Source: Geothrix sp. | GTDB lineage: Bacteria > Acidobacteriota > Holophagae > Holophagales > Holophagaceae | Length of the DNA stretch: 64,000 bases | Reading direction: 5' to 3' | Assembly (NCBI GenBank): GCA_030681515.1 | Contig: JAUXSE010000016.1 | Location: 1 to 64,000 of the forward strand | Shown: piece by piece, positions 42,683 to 51,948 of the stretch | How the letters are laid out: the number at the start of each line of letters is the position of its first letter | How positions within the stretch are numbered: the first letter of the stretch is position 1 | Position numbers and translations under genes: made by a program | The notes under the pieces: generated by a model | The model's database searches: none | What the model saw: only the letters and a program-made list of their open reading frames with translations | What the model was told of the DNA's origin: nothing

Positions 42683-42895
42683 TTTAGATCCGCTTCAAAA
42701 CGGCCCGTGTTTCCTGGATTTTTTTCGCCTGAAGGACCGTTCGGAGGCGAAAATGATACCGTTCGGCGGAATCCGGCCCGGTGGCCCCGGGGTCGTACCT
42801 ATGATCTCCGGGTGAGACCACCCATGCCCGACCCATTCATGAGGCATCGCGACCCAGGGGACTTCGATGGGGATAGAGCCTGCTATCGACCTGTG
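42683..42895. other. Gene-free stretch before the IS256 remnant
   Basis: I see no convincing gene here. The segment after the barrel gene contains a T-run (GGATTTTTTTCG at about 42717), which could serve as its terminator, then GC-rich DNA leading into the IS256-like remnant. Confidence 0.35.
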
Positions 42896-43174
42896 ATTTA
42901 TGTGGAGGAGCACCTGGAAAGCCTGTTGGCGGTGCTGGAGTTCCCCGAGGCGCGTCACAAGCCGTTGCGAACGACGAACATGCCCCTAGATCCCCGACAG
43001 CGCATGCGCTGGCGGGGAGTGGAGCGGGTGAACGAGGAGCCGAAGCAGAAGGCTCGCCTGGTGCGGACCAGACCCAATGCCGCCCGCCGGGAGCAAACCT
43101 ACCGTGCGCTGCTGATGGAGCAGCATGAACGCTGGCTCGGCGTCACCCGGCTGAAGATGCAGGGGACCTCGTGA
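42896..43174 (+). pseudogene. C-terminal remnant of an IS256 (mutator) family transposase
   Basis: The frame encodes YVEEHLESLLAVLEFPEARH, then RTTNMPL, GVERVNEEPKQKARLVRTRPN and a terminal EQHERWLG. This matches the C-terminal end of mutator-type transposases (RTTN, ERxNEExxR, FPN, EQHEEW). The catalytic DDE core and the N-terminal half are missing, so this is a dead fragment. It marks the left edge of the AT-rich accessory island. Confidence 0.75.
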
Positions 43175-43202
43175 CCAGGATCCCCCAGACCCACGAAGCG
43201 CC

Positions 43203-43277
43203 GCAGGGTAGCGGCTGCGGTCGGGCTCCGCCCTGCCTCTGCCTCTGCCGCTACCGCTACCGCTACCGCTACCCTGC
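43203..43277. repeat. Inverted repeat with a hexamer tandem array
   Basis: A perfect 12-bp inverted repeat (GCAGGGTAGCGG at 43203-43214; its inverse at 43266-43277) encloses a run of CGCTAC hexamers at 43249-43272, next to a shorter CTCTGC run. It lies between the IS256 remnant and the first island gene. It may be slippage-prone or the edge of a lost element. Confidence 0.6.
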
Positions 43278-43373
43278 AGGATCGTCATCAACCACCTACC
43301 GGAACGAAGTTACAGAAAAAGATGGACACAACTACTGGGGATGTCTCATCCCCTTACTTTTCGAGGAGTAATG

Positions 43374-44030
43374 ATGTCACCTACATCAAGTCTATTCAGG
43401 GGGATCGCTGTGGTTCTCGCAATCGGTTTAAGCACCGGATGCGATACCGTAATTCATGGGAGTGCAAAAGTTACTGGCGGAACACATCGTCAAGTAAAGT
43501 ATGACATTCAACTCGGTGGTGGCTTTTCATTCTTGCACCCTGGTGGGAGCCACCCCGTCTACTCACTTGTTGTGGATGGTTACCCCTATAACCGCCTATT
43601 GGTTGAAGCGTCTTACGTGTCAAATTCACCAGATCCTGTTACGGACCAATCCACGGTCACTCCAATGCAATTGGCCGTCGGTACTCAAATCCCAATGTCC
43701 GTGTCCGTCGGGCCGGATGTCTACACCTACACTGCGGTACTTACTTATGTAAGTAGCTTACCACAAGGTACTTATCTAATAGATGCTCCGGGTGCAGTTG
43801 AAGACGTTCAGGCATCGCTAGAGTCCTATCCTGGGGCCGCTATCCAAATCAACCTCCCTGGGTTGGGAAGTGGCGCAAACAAACCTCTCCCCTCAGCAGG
43901 GACCACCTATGTTGATGGGGATACTGGTTCAACTTCAGTTCTGGTCGATATGGAGCCCACTCAGGCACTTTATTGGTATCAGGTCCAGACTACGCGTTTG
44001 CCCAAGCCGGGAGTCCAAACTCCTTTTTGA
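43374..44030 (+). CDS. Unknown lipoprotein of the AT-rich island
   Basis: The ATG at 43374 has GAGGAG five bases upstream; an ATG at 43371 is too close. A signal (IAVVLAIGLSTGC) ends in a lipobox cysteine, then a about 195-residue domain rich in Ser/Thr/Gly/Val and strands (YDIQLGGGFSFLHPGG, VDGYPYNRLLVEASYVS). No family is recognised. Codon use is much less GC-rich than in neighbouring core genes, so recent transfer is likely. A hairpin (44051-44085) follows. Confidence 0.65.
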   Translation: MSPTSSLFRGIAVVLAIGLSTGCDTVIHGSAKVTGGTHRQVKYDIQLGGGFSFLHPGGSHPVYSLVVDGYPYNRLLVEASYVSNSPDPVTDQSTVTPMQLAVGTQIPMSVSVGPDVYTYTAVLTYVSSLPQGTYLIDAPGAVEDVQASLESYPGAAIQINLPGLGSGANKPLPSAGTTYVDGDTGSTSVLVDMEPTQALYWYQVQTTRLPKPGVQTPF

Positions 44031-44050
44031 CCTCAACCAGAATTTGTAAC

Positions 44051-44085
44051 TTTCTGGGGCGTCAACGAAATAGGCGCCCCAGAAA
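44051..44085. terminator. Hairpin after the island lipoprotein gene
   Basis: An 11-bp perfect stem TTTCTGGGGCG / CGCCCCAGAAA with a 13-base loop, 20 bases after the stop. The A/T ends suit a terminator, although no long T-run follows on the plus strand. Confidence 0.55.
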
Positions 44086-44142
44086 AACACTATTAGAATG
44101 TAATGTGTGTGCTCATTTGTGTCCTAATCCCGAGGAGTAAGA

Positions 44143-45255
44143 ATGCGCTACTTGTTGATATTTCTTCTAACCCTCGCCCTTCATGCGATTGAGACACCCC
44201 AAAGGATGTCCTTTGAATGGAGCTTCTCTGGGCTCCCAATTCTTAAGGCTTCGCTTACCGCAAAGAATGGTTCAAATAAATCAGTGAGAATGCTCTTAGA
44301 CACAGGTACCTCAACCACAGTGTTAGATAGAAGTGTTTCTTCAGCATTCGTATCTACTGCAGGCCCTGAAACCACAGCTCGAACTTCATTCGGTGGCGAG
44401 TTAAATGTTGAACCAATAATTATTCATAAACTTGAACTAGCCGGAATATCTGTTGAAGAATTGACAGGGCTTAGGAGTGATTTAAGTTTATTTAATCGTA
44501 CAGAGGATTTACCCATTGATGGTATCATTGGCATAGATGTGATTAAAAAATTTAAATTTATTTTGGATTTAAAAAATCGAGAAATCATATGGGGAGGAAA
44601 TCCGAATGGTTTCTATCTTCAAAAAGTGGCCTACACTGAAACCGGCACCCCTACTGTTACACTGACAATTTCAAATAAAAAAATCACAGCATTGGTAGAT
44701 ACGGGAGATAATGGAGCGCTAGAATTAACCGAAGATGATTATGCGCATTTTAAATCAAATGCCGATATGATATCAGATGGGACACAGGTAGATGCGACTA
44801 GGCTTTCAAAAGAATCAATAGTACATGTCTCACCACGTGCAGTTAATTTAGGTGGAAAAAGCTGGTGTAACATTTATATAGTGTCCCGGCCAGGCCTTGT
44901 TCTAAGTCGATTGGGAATTGGCGCGATGTGGGATTCCATCTGGTTTGATTTTCAAAATAATCAGATTGGATTAGCGATTGGGTCGTCAGGATGCTTCAAT
45001 TCTCACGGACCAATTCGCATGCCAATACATGCATTTTGGGATCGCACTGGCTCTATGCCGAAACTTGTCGTTGTTGGAGTAAAACCAAATAGTTACTATG
45101 AAAAAATAGGACTAAAATCGGGTGATACCCTTTTAGGTGTTGGTGAGATAGGTGGCGAAGAACTATCTCTTGTGAACCTAGAGAAGACATTAAGAGGCGA
45201 ACCCAGGGTGAATATTAAAATTGAGCGAAATGGGAAAATCATTCAACTGCAGTAA
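44143..45255 (+). CDS. Exported aspartic protease with C-terminal PDZ domain
   Basis: A 370-residue protein with a signal peptide (MRYLLIFLLTLALHAI). It has two retropepsin-type active-site segments, LLDTGTSTTVLDRS (D53) and ALVDTGDNGALEL (D186), each expected to give one aspartate of the site. Between them, PIDGIIGIDVIKKFKFILDLKNREIIW is typical of bacterial aspartyl proteases. The C-terminal part (VVGVKPNSYYEKIGLKSGDTLL, about residues 306-370) is a PDZ domain. A GAGGAG site precedes the start. It is very AT-rich compared with the core genome. It probably acts in the periplasm; its target is unknown. Confidence 0.8.
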   Translation: MRYLLIFLLTLALHAIETPQRMSFEWSFSGLPILKASLTAKNGSNKSVRMLLDTGTSTTVLDRSVSSAFVSTAGPETTARTSFGGELNVEPIIIHKLELAGISVEELTGLRSDLSLFNRTEDLPIDGIIGIDVIKKFKFILDLKNREIIWGGNPNGFYLQKVAYTETGTPTVTLTISNKKITALVDTGDNGALELTEDDYAHFKSNADMISDGTQVDATRLSKESIVHVSPRAVNLGGKSWCNIYIVSRPGLVLSRLGIGAMWDSIWFDFQNNQIGLAIGSSGCFNSHGPIRMPIHAFWDRTGSMPKLVVVGVKPNSYYEKIGLKSGDTLLGVGEIGGEELSLVNLEKTLRGEPRVNIKIERNGKIIQLQ

Positions 45256-45307
45256 TCGATCTTAAACAAGTCTCAACATGAAACACGACAATAGTTTGGG
45301 AAAATAA

Positions 45308-45772
45308 ATGGACTATCTAAAGCACCAGATTGGTAGGGGTGCCCCCGCTAAATCGTCCGTCCAGAAAAAGCCACTCAGGTCATCGGCGCCGCCCCTCGTG
45401 CAGGATCCTGCACCGTCACCACCATCTACAATATTGATTTTCATTGCTGGAATATTATTTGTGTTCGGTTGTCGCGGCCCTGTTTCAACGCGTGTTTATT
45501 CTCATCCACAAATTGATGGAGTAGATGCACGAAGCGTTCAAGATGGAGATAAGGCCTGGTTTGAATTAACTATTCCACATGAATCAAAAGCTGAACAATG
45601 GTCCGCAATTTTTGACAATGGAGATCCGGAAGGTCTTCAAGTCCTTCCCAAGGAAACCAGCACGCAATTTAAATGGATAATCTCTCCCAACAAAGTAAAA
45701 TTCTTAGGGACACCGGGTTATGGTCTTAGCGTTAAAAATTCAAAAAACTCCTATCACATGACCCTAACCTAA
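45308..45772 (+). CDS. Unknown membrane/lipoprotein-like protein
   Basis: A 154-residue protein with a Pro/Ser-rich N-terminal part, then a hydrophobic span ending in cysteine (ILIFIAGILFVFGC, about residues 43-56), then a small beta-rich domain (WFELTIPHESKAEQWSAIF). If the true start is near the hydrophobic span it would be a lipoprotein; the first 40 residues are encoded by more GC-rich DNA than the rest. No family is recognised. It is followed directly by an IS1380 transposase region. Confidence 0.55.
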   Translation: MDYLKHQIGRGAPAKSSVQKKPLRSSAPPLVQDPAPSPPSTILIFIAGILFVFGCRGPVSTRVYSHPQIDGVDARSVQDGDKAWFELTIPHESKAEQWSAIFDNGDPEGLQVLPKETSTQFKWIISPNKVKFLGTPGYGLSVKNSKNSYHMTLT

Positions 45773-45850
45773 TCACCCAGGTTCCAGAAAGTCATTGAGA
45801 ACCGCACCATTGTTGGAACTTTGTGGGGTCATGGTATCACCCAATGGGTG

Positions 45851-47200
45851 ATGACAAAGCGACCGAAATTCTACGATGTGGGCGGAATCAAGGTGGAGAT
45901 CGGGCCTCCGGTTTCGACGGACGGGGGGCTGGTGGTCGTGGCGCGGCAAGTCCGCGGATCGGCCTGGTTCAAGGGTTTGGTGGGGTCGTTGCGCACGGCC
46001 GTCGCGGGCTTTGAGGGTCAGCGGTTCGGCTTCGTGGGGGAGGAGAAGTTGTCCCGTACGCTGCTGGCCCTGATTTGCGGGTTCGCCATGGGCTACCGCT
46101 CGGGCAAGGAAATCGCGGATGTGATCGAGGCGGACAAGCTCTGGCGGAAAGTGCTGGGCTCCCGGGTGCCGCAGATCGATCTGTCGCGCCTGGTTTGCGT
46201 CCTGGCGGAAGTGGGTGTGGATCCTCTGCGTGTGGCCCTTTTGGCCTCGGCCTCTGAGGGCATTCCGGCCCTGCACCTGGACGGTGATTCCAGCCTCCTT
46301 GAGCTTCATGGGAAGCAGGAGGGCGGTGCCTTCAACGGCCACTACAAGGAGTTCGGCTACCACGCGGGCTGGATCCTGGAGGCATCGGGGCGGCTGGCCG
46401 CGCTGTGGCTCAACGAAGGGAACGCCCACACGGCGCAGGGACAGGCAGAGAAGCTGGCCTGGATGCTCGCGCAGGGCGTTCGGATCGGCTCGTACCGGGG
46501 CGATGCGGGCATGCCTTCGGCCGGGTTGATGAGCGGGCTGGAAGGCATGGGTGCCACCTACGCCATGCGGTTGCGGAGCAACTCACGGCTGGACGAGGCC
46601 TCGCAGGCCATCTGCCCCGAGCTGCCCAAGGTGGGTGGTGCCGTGGCCTTCAGCGAATTCCAGCATGCCGTGAAGTCCTGGGGCACCGAACGCAGGATCG
46701 TGGTGAAGTTCCAGGTGCCCGAGACGAAGGATGGCGCGGCGGCGCTGTTCGCCGAGGCCTTCTACTTCGTCACCAACCGGGATGATGCGCCCGCCAAGGT
46801 GGTCGAACACTACCTCAACCGGGGCGAGGCGGAGCGGCGGTTCGGGGATTTCCTCTCCGCCTTCGAGCCCACCTTCCGCCACGCCGAGATGGCCAAGAAC
46901 GAAGTGTGGGCGCAGTTGCTGGCCCTGGGCCATAACACGCTGGTGGACCTGCGGAACAAGGTGGACGGCGGCGAGGAACTGAAGCCCCGGCCCAGTCTGA
47001 AGCCGATCAAAGGCGAGGGCGGCTGGTCCGCGCTGGCCACCACCTTCACCATGGGTCGCGTGAAGCCGAGCCTGGCCAGGTTTCGCGCCTTCGCCCTGAA
47101 ACTTGCCAACACCGCTCTGGAGCACAGCCGCAGTCAGTGGTTCCGTCTCCATCCCCAGCACATCCGCCCCGCCTGGGTCGGCGCCTTGATCGCGGGCTGA
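45851..47200 (+). CDS. IS1380-family transposase
   Basis: A 449-residue transposase that appears intact. The start at ATG 45851 gives MTKRPKFYDVGGIKVEIG. IS1380-type segments are LHLDGDSSLLELHGKQEGG with GHYKEFGYHAGWILEASGR (first catalytic Asp region), SYRGDAGMPSAGL (second), and the late NRGEAERRFGDFLSAFEP (Glu region). The GC-rich composition contrasts with the AT-rich genes on both sides, so it arrived separately. Terminal inverted repeats could not be set firmly: a 9-base match (TTGTGGGGT at 45821 and its inverse at 47220) is the best candidate. Confidence 0.88.
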   Translation: MTKRPKFYDVGGIKVEIGPPVSTDGGLVVVARQVRGSAWFKGLVGSLRTAVAGFEGQRFGFVGEEKLSRTLLALICGFAMGYRSGKEIADVIEADKLWRKVLGSRVPQIDLSRLVCVLAEVGVDPLRVALLASASEGIPALHLDGDSSLLELHGKQEGGAFNGHYKEFGYHAGWILEASGRLAALWLNEGNAHTAQGQAEKLAWMLAQGVRIGSYRGDAGMPSAGLMSGLEGMGATYAMRLRSNSRLDEASQAICPELPKVGGAVAFSEFQHAVKSWGTERRIVVKFQVPETKDGAAALFAEAFYFVTNRDDAPAKVVEHYLNRGEAERRFGDFLSAFEPTFRHAEMAKNEVWAQLLALGHNTLVDLRNKVDGGEELKPRPSLKPIKGEGGWSALATTFTMGRVKPSLARFRAFALKLANTALEHSRSQWFRLHPQHIRPAWVGALIAG

Positions 47201-47324
47201 AAAACCCCACCGAAGGCAAACCCCACAACGACCAGAACCGACAACCTCGACCCCAGCCGAAGGCCTATCGCATAACCGTTTCCCGAAGCCCATAGCCACT
47301 GCCGATCACTCCGAACACAATGAA

Positions 47325-47350
47325 AAGCGCCTCAAGATGCCGAGGCGCTT
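47325..47350 (-). terminator. Intrinsic terminator of the AT-rich gene at 47332
   Basis: A perfect 9-bp stem (AAGCGCCTC / GAGGCGCTT) with an 8-base loop, overlapping the stop codon. On the minus strand it is followed by TTTTC, a short U-run. Confidence 0.6.
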
Positions 47351-47976
47351 AGGTCAGGGTAATATCTATTCATATCACGGCTTTGGAATATATATTGTTC
47401 TTTAAGCCCCTGATAAATGAAGGATAATTTATGCATCAATTGGGCCAAAGTAATCAATTCATCCTGGCGTGTTTTTGCGATTTGTTTGGAACTCAGGCTG
47501 TCATCATTGATATCCATGGGGGTAGCATTTTTCGATAAAAACCAATCAGCCGCATTGCCATCATGCCATAATTGCATGATTACATTATTAATATCGGATG
47601 ATCGTTTCCCGCCATCAAGGGACCATGATGTGTGTCCGTGTTCATAAGTATCATAAATGGTGTGTATGGCCATGGGCTGATCGTTGATGCACTCGCGCAG
47701 ATGATCCATGGCGGTGGCAATATTATTGAAATAATTTTCAATTTCCTCGCACATCAATATATCTATGCCAAGACGCCGGGAAGCCACATATTTCTTGTAG
47801 TACAAAGCCAAGGCCTTTAGTTCATGACTACAGGCTTTGACCGTTTTGGTTTCGCTTTGTCCAAGCCGCCCGAAATGATTTTTCTCCAGGCGTTTTATTT
47901 CATTCAGATTGTGAATCAGGCTCCGCGATGTGATTGCGACCATACCGACCGTCTCCGCCATGACAAAATACATCAT
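47332..47976 (-). CDS. Unknown AT-rich island protein
   Basis: A 214-residue, largely helical protein with no signal peptide or clear membrane span. Segments such as LIHNLNEIKRLEKNHFGRL and MCEEIENYFNNIATAMDHLR suggest coiled helices. The start could be 47976 (MMYFVM) or the ATG five codons later. No family is recognised. Composition is far from the genome norm, so it is probably acquired. It stands alone between the IS1380 transposase and lhgO. Confidence 0.6.
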   Translation of the reverse strand: MMYFVMAETVGMVAITSRSLIHNLNEIKRLEKNHFGRLGQSETKTVKACSHELKALALYYKKYVASRRLGIDILMCEEIENYFNNIATAMDHLRECINDQPMAIHTIYDTYEHGHTSWSLDGGKRSSDINNVIMQLWHDGNAADWFLSKNATPMDINDDSLSSKQIAKTRQDELITLAQLMHKLSFIYQGLKEQYIFQSRDMNRYYPDLSASAS

Positions 47977-48050
47977 GCAATAACAGGATCAGTATTTTTA
48001 CCCAAATGTTGGGGCATGGGCTGGAGCGTCCCGGGTTTCCGTCGCCCCCC

Positions 48051-49148
48051 TCAGCGCGCGGCCTCCTCCGCCAGGGCCAGGCAGGCCGTGAGCCCCGGGG
48101 ATTCGATGCCGAACAGGTTCACCAGACCCGGCACGCCGTGCGCATCTTCGCGCTGGATGAGGAAATCCGGGGCGGGCTCCCCGGGCCCGTGCAGTTTGGG
48201 CCGGATGCCCGCATAGTCGGGATGGAGCGAGCCCTCGGGCAGCCCGGGCCAGTACTTGCGGACCTCGGCGTAGAAGGCATCGGCGCGCCGGGGATCCACC
48301 GTGTAATCCTCGCGGTCCACCCACTCCACGTCGGGCCCGAAGCGGGCCTGGCCGCCCAGGTCCAGCGTGAGATGCACGCCCAGACCGCCCTGCGATGGCA
48401 CCGGGTACACCAGCCGCGAGAAGGGTGCCGCGCCGGACAGGCCATAGTAGTTGCCCTTGGCGAACCGCCGGGGGAGGGGCGGGAGGTTGTCGAGGCGGAT
48501 CCCTTCGAAGGCCCGCGCCAGGGCCAGGGCGCCGAGGCCCGCGCAGTTGAAGACGCGCCCAGCCAGCAAGGTCATCGGATCTCCCCCGCCGACCTTCACT
48601 TCAAGGCCTCCGGGCAGCCGGCGTCCCCCCAGCACGGGGCTCTTCAACACCACCGCGGCGCCCGCCGCCTCCGCGTCCATGCGCAGGGCCCGCATGAGGC
48701 CGTGGCTGTCCACGATGCCCGTGCTGGGGGAGAGCAGGGCGGCGGTGCAGTGGATATTCGGTTCCAGGTGCCGGGCCGCCGCCGCCTCCAGCCACTGGAG
48801 ATCCCCCACGCCGTTGGTTTCGGCGCGGCTCCTGAGCTGACGCAGGGCCCCGGTCTGGGCCGCGTCCGTGGCCACGATGAGCTTGCCGCAGCGGCGATGG
48901 CCCACGCTCCGGGCTTCGCAGTAGGCGTAGAGGGCGCGGTTCCCCGCCAGGCAAAGCCGGGCCTTGAGGGAACCCGCCGGGTAGTAGATCCCCGCATGGA
49001 TGACCTCGCTGTTGCGGGAGCTGATGCCCGTGCCGATGCGGTCCTCCGCTTCGAGCAGCACCACCTCGCGGCCCTTCAGGGCCAGGTGCCGGGCCAGAGC
49101 CAAGCCCACCACCCCGGCGCCGATGACGATGCAGTCCACGCGATCCAT
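48051..49148 (-). CDS. lhgO: LhgO-like FAD-dependent L-2-hydroxyglutarate oxidase/dehydrogenase
   Basis: A DAO-fold flavoenzyme of 365 residues. The FAD motif [19 protein letters not shown] is followed by [36 protein letters not shown], a signature of the LhgO/L2HGDH group. The C-terminal [31 protein letters not shown] closes the FAD domain. Substrate assignment is by family, and glycerol-3-phosphate-like substrates are possible. Confidence 0.87.
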   Translation of the reverse strand: MDRVDCIVIGAGVVGLALARHLALKGREVVLLEAEDRIGTGISSRNSEVIHAGIYYPAGSLKARLCLAGNRALYAYCEARSVGHRRCGKLIVATDAAQTGALRQLRSRAETNGVGDLQWLEAAAARHLEPNIHCTAALLSPSTGIVDSHGLMRALRMDAEAAGAAVVLKSPVLGGRRLPGGLEVKVGGGDPMTLLAGRVFNCAGLGALALARAFEGIRLDNLPPLPRRFAKGNYYGLSGAAPFSRLVYPVPSQGGLGVHLTLDLGGQARFGPDVEWVDREDYTVDPRRADAFYAEVRKYWPGLPEGSLHPDYAGIRPKLHGPGEPAPDFLIQREDAHGVPGLVNLFGIESPGLTACLALAEEAAR

Positions 49149-49238
49149 GGCTCCATCTTCGCGGCAACCTCGGGCCTGTGGGAAGATCGTGGTTTCGACC
49201 CATGGACCGTGCGTGAAGCCATCTCGATTGGAAAAGAA

Positions 49239-49342
49239 TCAGGAAAGCGGAGGAAAGCGGAATGGCTGAGGATGGCGGTATCAAGCGAATCCTGAATCCA
49301 CGCATTCCTCCGCTTTCCTCGGCTCCTCCGCAAACCTCCGCT
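49239..49342. repeat. Palindromic repeat (GGAAAGCGGA word family)
   Basis: The left arm CAGGAAAGCGGAGGAAAGCG (from 49240) pairs with 49301-49320 (18 of 19 bases), and further CCTCCGC words follow to 49342. It lies in the gap between lhgO and mutS. The doubled-word, two-arm layout matches the other repeats, but the word is different. Confidence 0.6.
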
Positions 49343-49365
49343 TATTAAGCTTTTCAAAGGCCCCC

Positions 49366-51888
49366 GTGTCCACTCCGATGCTGCAGCAGATCGCCGGCCT
49401 CAAGCGCGAGGCGGGCGACGCCGTGCTGCTCACGCGCATGGGCGACTTCTACGAGATCCTGGGCGAGGATGCCGTTCGCGCGGCACCCGTGCTGGAAATC
49501 GCGCTGACGATGCGCGGCAAGGGTTCTGAATCCGAAACGCCCATGTGCGGGGTGCCCCACTTCGCGCTGGAAGCCTACCTTCCGAAACTGTTGGCGGCCG
49601 GTTTCTCCGCGGCCATCGCCGAGCCCACGGCCAAGGCGGAGGACGTGAAGGGCCTGCTGCCCCGGGCCATCAGGCGCATCATCACGCCGGGCACCTGGCT
49701 GGACGACGACGCCCGCTGGCTGTGCGCCCTGCATCGTTCCGGCGCCTCCTGGGGCCTGGCCCTGCTGCAGCTGGCTTCCGGCGCCCTGCGCGTGCTGCCG
49801 GGCGAGGGCGACGAGGCCCTGCGCGCCACCCTGGAGCGCCTCGGGCCTCAGGAATTGATCCTGGCCGAGGGGGCCGAGGACATCCCCGAGTTCGAAGCCG
49901 CCCGCACCCGGCTGCCGGCCTGGCGCTTCGAGGCCTCGCGGGCCAAGCAGCAGGTGCTGGCCTTCTTCGGCTGGCAGCACCTCGAAGGCGTGGGCCTGGA
50001 CCCCCATCCCGCCGCCCTCGGCGCCCTGGCGGCCCTGCTCGATCAGGTGGAGGCCACCCAGAAGGGCCGCCCCGCGCATCTTCAGGGTGTGTCGCTGGAG
50101 CTGGGCGCCGCGGGCCCGCTGCTGGACGCCACCAGCGCGCGGCATCTGGAAGTCCTGGCCAACGGCCTCGATGGGGGACGGGCGGGCACCCTCTTCGCCC
50201 TGTTGGATCAATGCCGCACCCGCCTGGGCTCGCGCCTGCTGAAGGCCTGGCTAGAGCAGCCCCTGCGGGACCCCGCGGCCCTGGAGCGCCGCTGGTCCCA
50301 GGTGGCCTGGCTCACGGAGGACCGCCGCCGCGCGCCCATCCAGACGCTGCTGGCCCAGGTGCCGGATCTGGATCGCCTGCTGGGCCGCGTGGCCCTGGGC
50401 CTCGCCACGCCGCCCGAACTGGCCCAGTTGCGCGAAGGCCTTGCCGTGCTCCAGAAGCTGCCCGCCCGCATCCAGGACGAAGGCTGGGCCGAAGAGGTGG
50501 CCGGGCTGGGCCTCTGGCCTGCGGGTACACCGCTTTGCCAGGCTCTCCTCACGGAGCTTCAGCGCTGTTTGGCTGAAGCTCCGCCCCTGGATCTGGAGAA
50601 GGGTGGCGTCATCCGCGAAGGCGTGGACCCGGAGCTGGACGCGGTGCGCCGCCTGGCCCGGGACGCCAGGCAGGTGATGCTGGAACTGGAAGAGGAGGAG
50701 CGCCGGGCCAGCGGCATCCAGAGCCTGAAGATCAAGTACAACCGGGTGTTCGGGTACTACTTCGAGATCACGAAAGCCAACCTGGGCGCGGTGCCCGCGC
50801 ATTTCCTCCGCAAGCAGACCCTGGCCAACGCCGAGCGCTTCACCACCGAAAAGCTGGTGGCCTTCGAACAGAAACTGCTGAGTGCGGAAAGCGATCAGGC
50901 CAAGCTGGAAGCCACGCAGTTTCAGCGCCTGCTGGCCCTGGTGCTGGAGCACCGCGCGGATCTCACGGGCCTGGCCCGGGCGGTGGCGTCGCTGGATGTG
51001 GTGGCGGCCCTGGCGGAGCGGGCGCGGCTCTCAAGCTGGACGCGGCCCGAACTGGGCGAGGAGCGGGAACTGGTGCTGGCGGCGGCCCGCCATCCCATGC
51101 TGGAAGCCCGCCTGGGCCGCGAGTGCATCCCCAACGATCTGCAGTTCAGCGCCACCCAGCCCATGGCCGTGGTGACGGGCCCCAACATGGGCGGCAAATC
51201 CACCTTCCTCCGCACGGCGGCCCTGCTGGTGGTGCTGGCCCAGACCGGCTCCTTCGTGCCCGCCGAATTGATGCGCTTCGGCCTGGTGGACCGCATCTTC
51301 ACGCGCATCGGCGCCTCCGATCAGCTGGCCAAGGGGCAGTCCACCTTCATGGTGGAGATGACCGAGACCGCGCGGATCCTCAACCAGGCCACCGCCGCCA
51401 GCCTGGTGATCCTGGACGAGATCGGCCGCGGCACCTCCACCCGCGACGGTCTGGCTCTGGCGGAAGCCATCGCCGTGTTCCTGCGGGACCTCAAGGGTGG
51501 TGCGCCGCGCACGCTCTTCGCCACGCACTACTTCGAAATGACGAAACTGGCCGACGATCCACGCATCCAGAACCTCCATGTGGAAGTGCAGGAGTGGGAG
51601 GAACAGCTGCACTTCCTCCACCGGGTGGCGCCCGGCCCCGCGGACCGCAGCTACGGCATCCAGGTGGCGCGGCTCGCGGGCATCCCGAAAGCCGTCATCC
51701 AGAAGGCCCAGCGGCTGCTGGCCCAGGCGCCCGAAGCGCCGCCCCGGGCGCCCATGCCCAGCCAGCCGCTGCTGCCCTTGTTCGAGGCGGAGCCGGATTC
51801 GCTCCGCGCCGAGCTGGAGGCCCTGGACCTCAGCCGCATGACGCCCCTGGAGGCGCTGAACTGGCTGGCGATGAAGCAGAGGGGCTAG
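49366..51888 (+). CDS. mutS: MutS, DNA mismatch repair protein
   Basis: Recognises mismatches and starts repair. The mismatch-contact F-x-E is F28-Y-E30 in RMGDFYEILGEDA. Connector, lever and clamp domains follow, with the Walker A motif GPNMGGKSTFLR near residue 605, then ASDQLAKGQSTFMVEM, LVILDEIGRGTSTRDG and FATHYFEMTKLAD. 840 residues is normal. The start is a GTG at 49366; the ATG four codons later is an alternative. It ends on an 18-bp inverted repeat. Confidence 0.96.
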   Translation: MSTPMLQQIAGLKREAGDAVLLTRMGDFYEILGEDAVRAAPVLEIALTMRGKGSESETPMCGVPHFALEAYLPKLLAAGFSAAIAEPTAKAEDVKGLLPRAIRRIITPGTWLDDDARWLCALHRSGASWGLALLQLASGALRVLPGEGDEALRATLERLGPQELILAEGAEDIPEFEAARTRLPAWRFEASRAKQQVLAFFGWQHLEGVGLDPHPAALGALAALLDQVEATQKGRPAHLQGVSLELGAAGPLLDATSARHLEVLANGLDGGRAGTLFALLDQCRTRLGSRLLKAWLEQPLRDPAALERRWSQVAWLTEDRRRAPIQTLLAQVPDLDRLLGRVALGLATPPELAQLREGLAVLQKLPARIQDEGWAEEVAGLGLWPAGTPLCQALLTELQRCLAEAPPLDLEKGGVIREGVDPELDAVRRLARDARQVMLELEEEERRASGIQSLKIKYNRVFGYYFEITKANLGAVPAHFLRKQTLANAERFTTEKLVAFEQKLLSAESDQAKLEATQFQRLLALVLEHRADLTGLARAVASLDVVAALAERARLSSWTRPELGEERELVLAAARHPMLEARLGRECIPNDLQFSATQPMAVVTGPNMGGKSTFLRTAALLVVLAQTGSFVPAELMRFGLVDRIFTRIGASDQLAKGQSTFMVEMTETARILNQATAASLVILDEIGRGTSTRDGLALAEAIAVFLRDLKGGAPRTLFATHYFEMTKLADDPRIQNLHVEVQEWEEQLHFLHRVAPGPADRSYGIQVARLAGIPKAVIQKAQRLLAQAPEAPPRAPMPSQPLLPLFEAEPDSLRAELEALDLSRMTPLEALNWLAMKQRG

Positions 51889-51944
51889 GAGCGTGTCCAA
51901 GTAATCGATAGGTGCAGCCCCCACCCATTACTTGGACACGCTCC
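51888..51944. repeat. 18-bp perfect inverted repeat between mutS and the hemerythrin gene
   Basis: GGAGCGTGTCCAAGTAAT (51888-51905) and its exact inverse (51927-51944) surround a 21-base loop. It begins on the last base of the mutS stop and sits between convergent genes, so a bidirectional terminator is plausible. The length and perfection would also fit a miniature insertion element end pair; no T-run follows. Confidence 0.75.
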
Positions 51945-51948
51945 CGGG

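Noticed and set aside
45773-47260. Exact ends of the IS1380 element
   Set aside because: Only a 9-base inverted match was found, and it lies at unequal distances; not enough to define terminal repeats or a target duplication.
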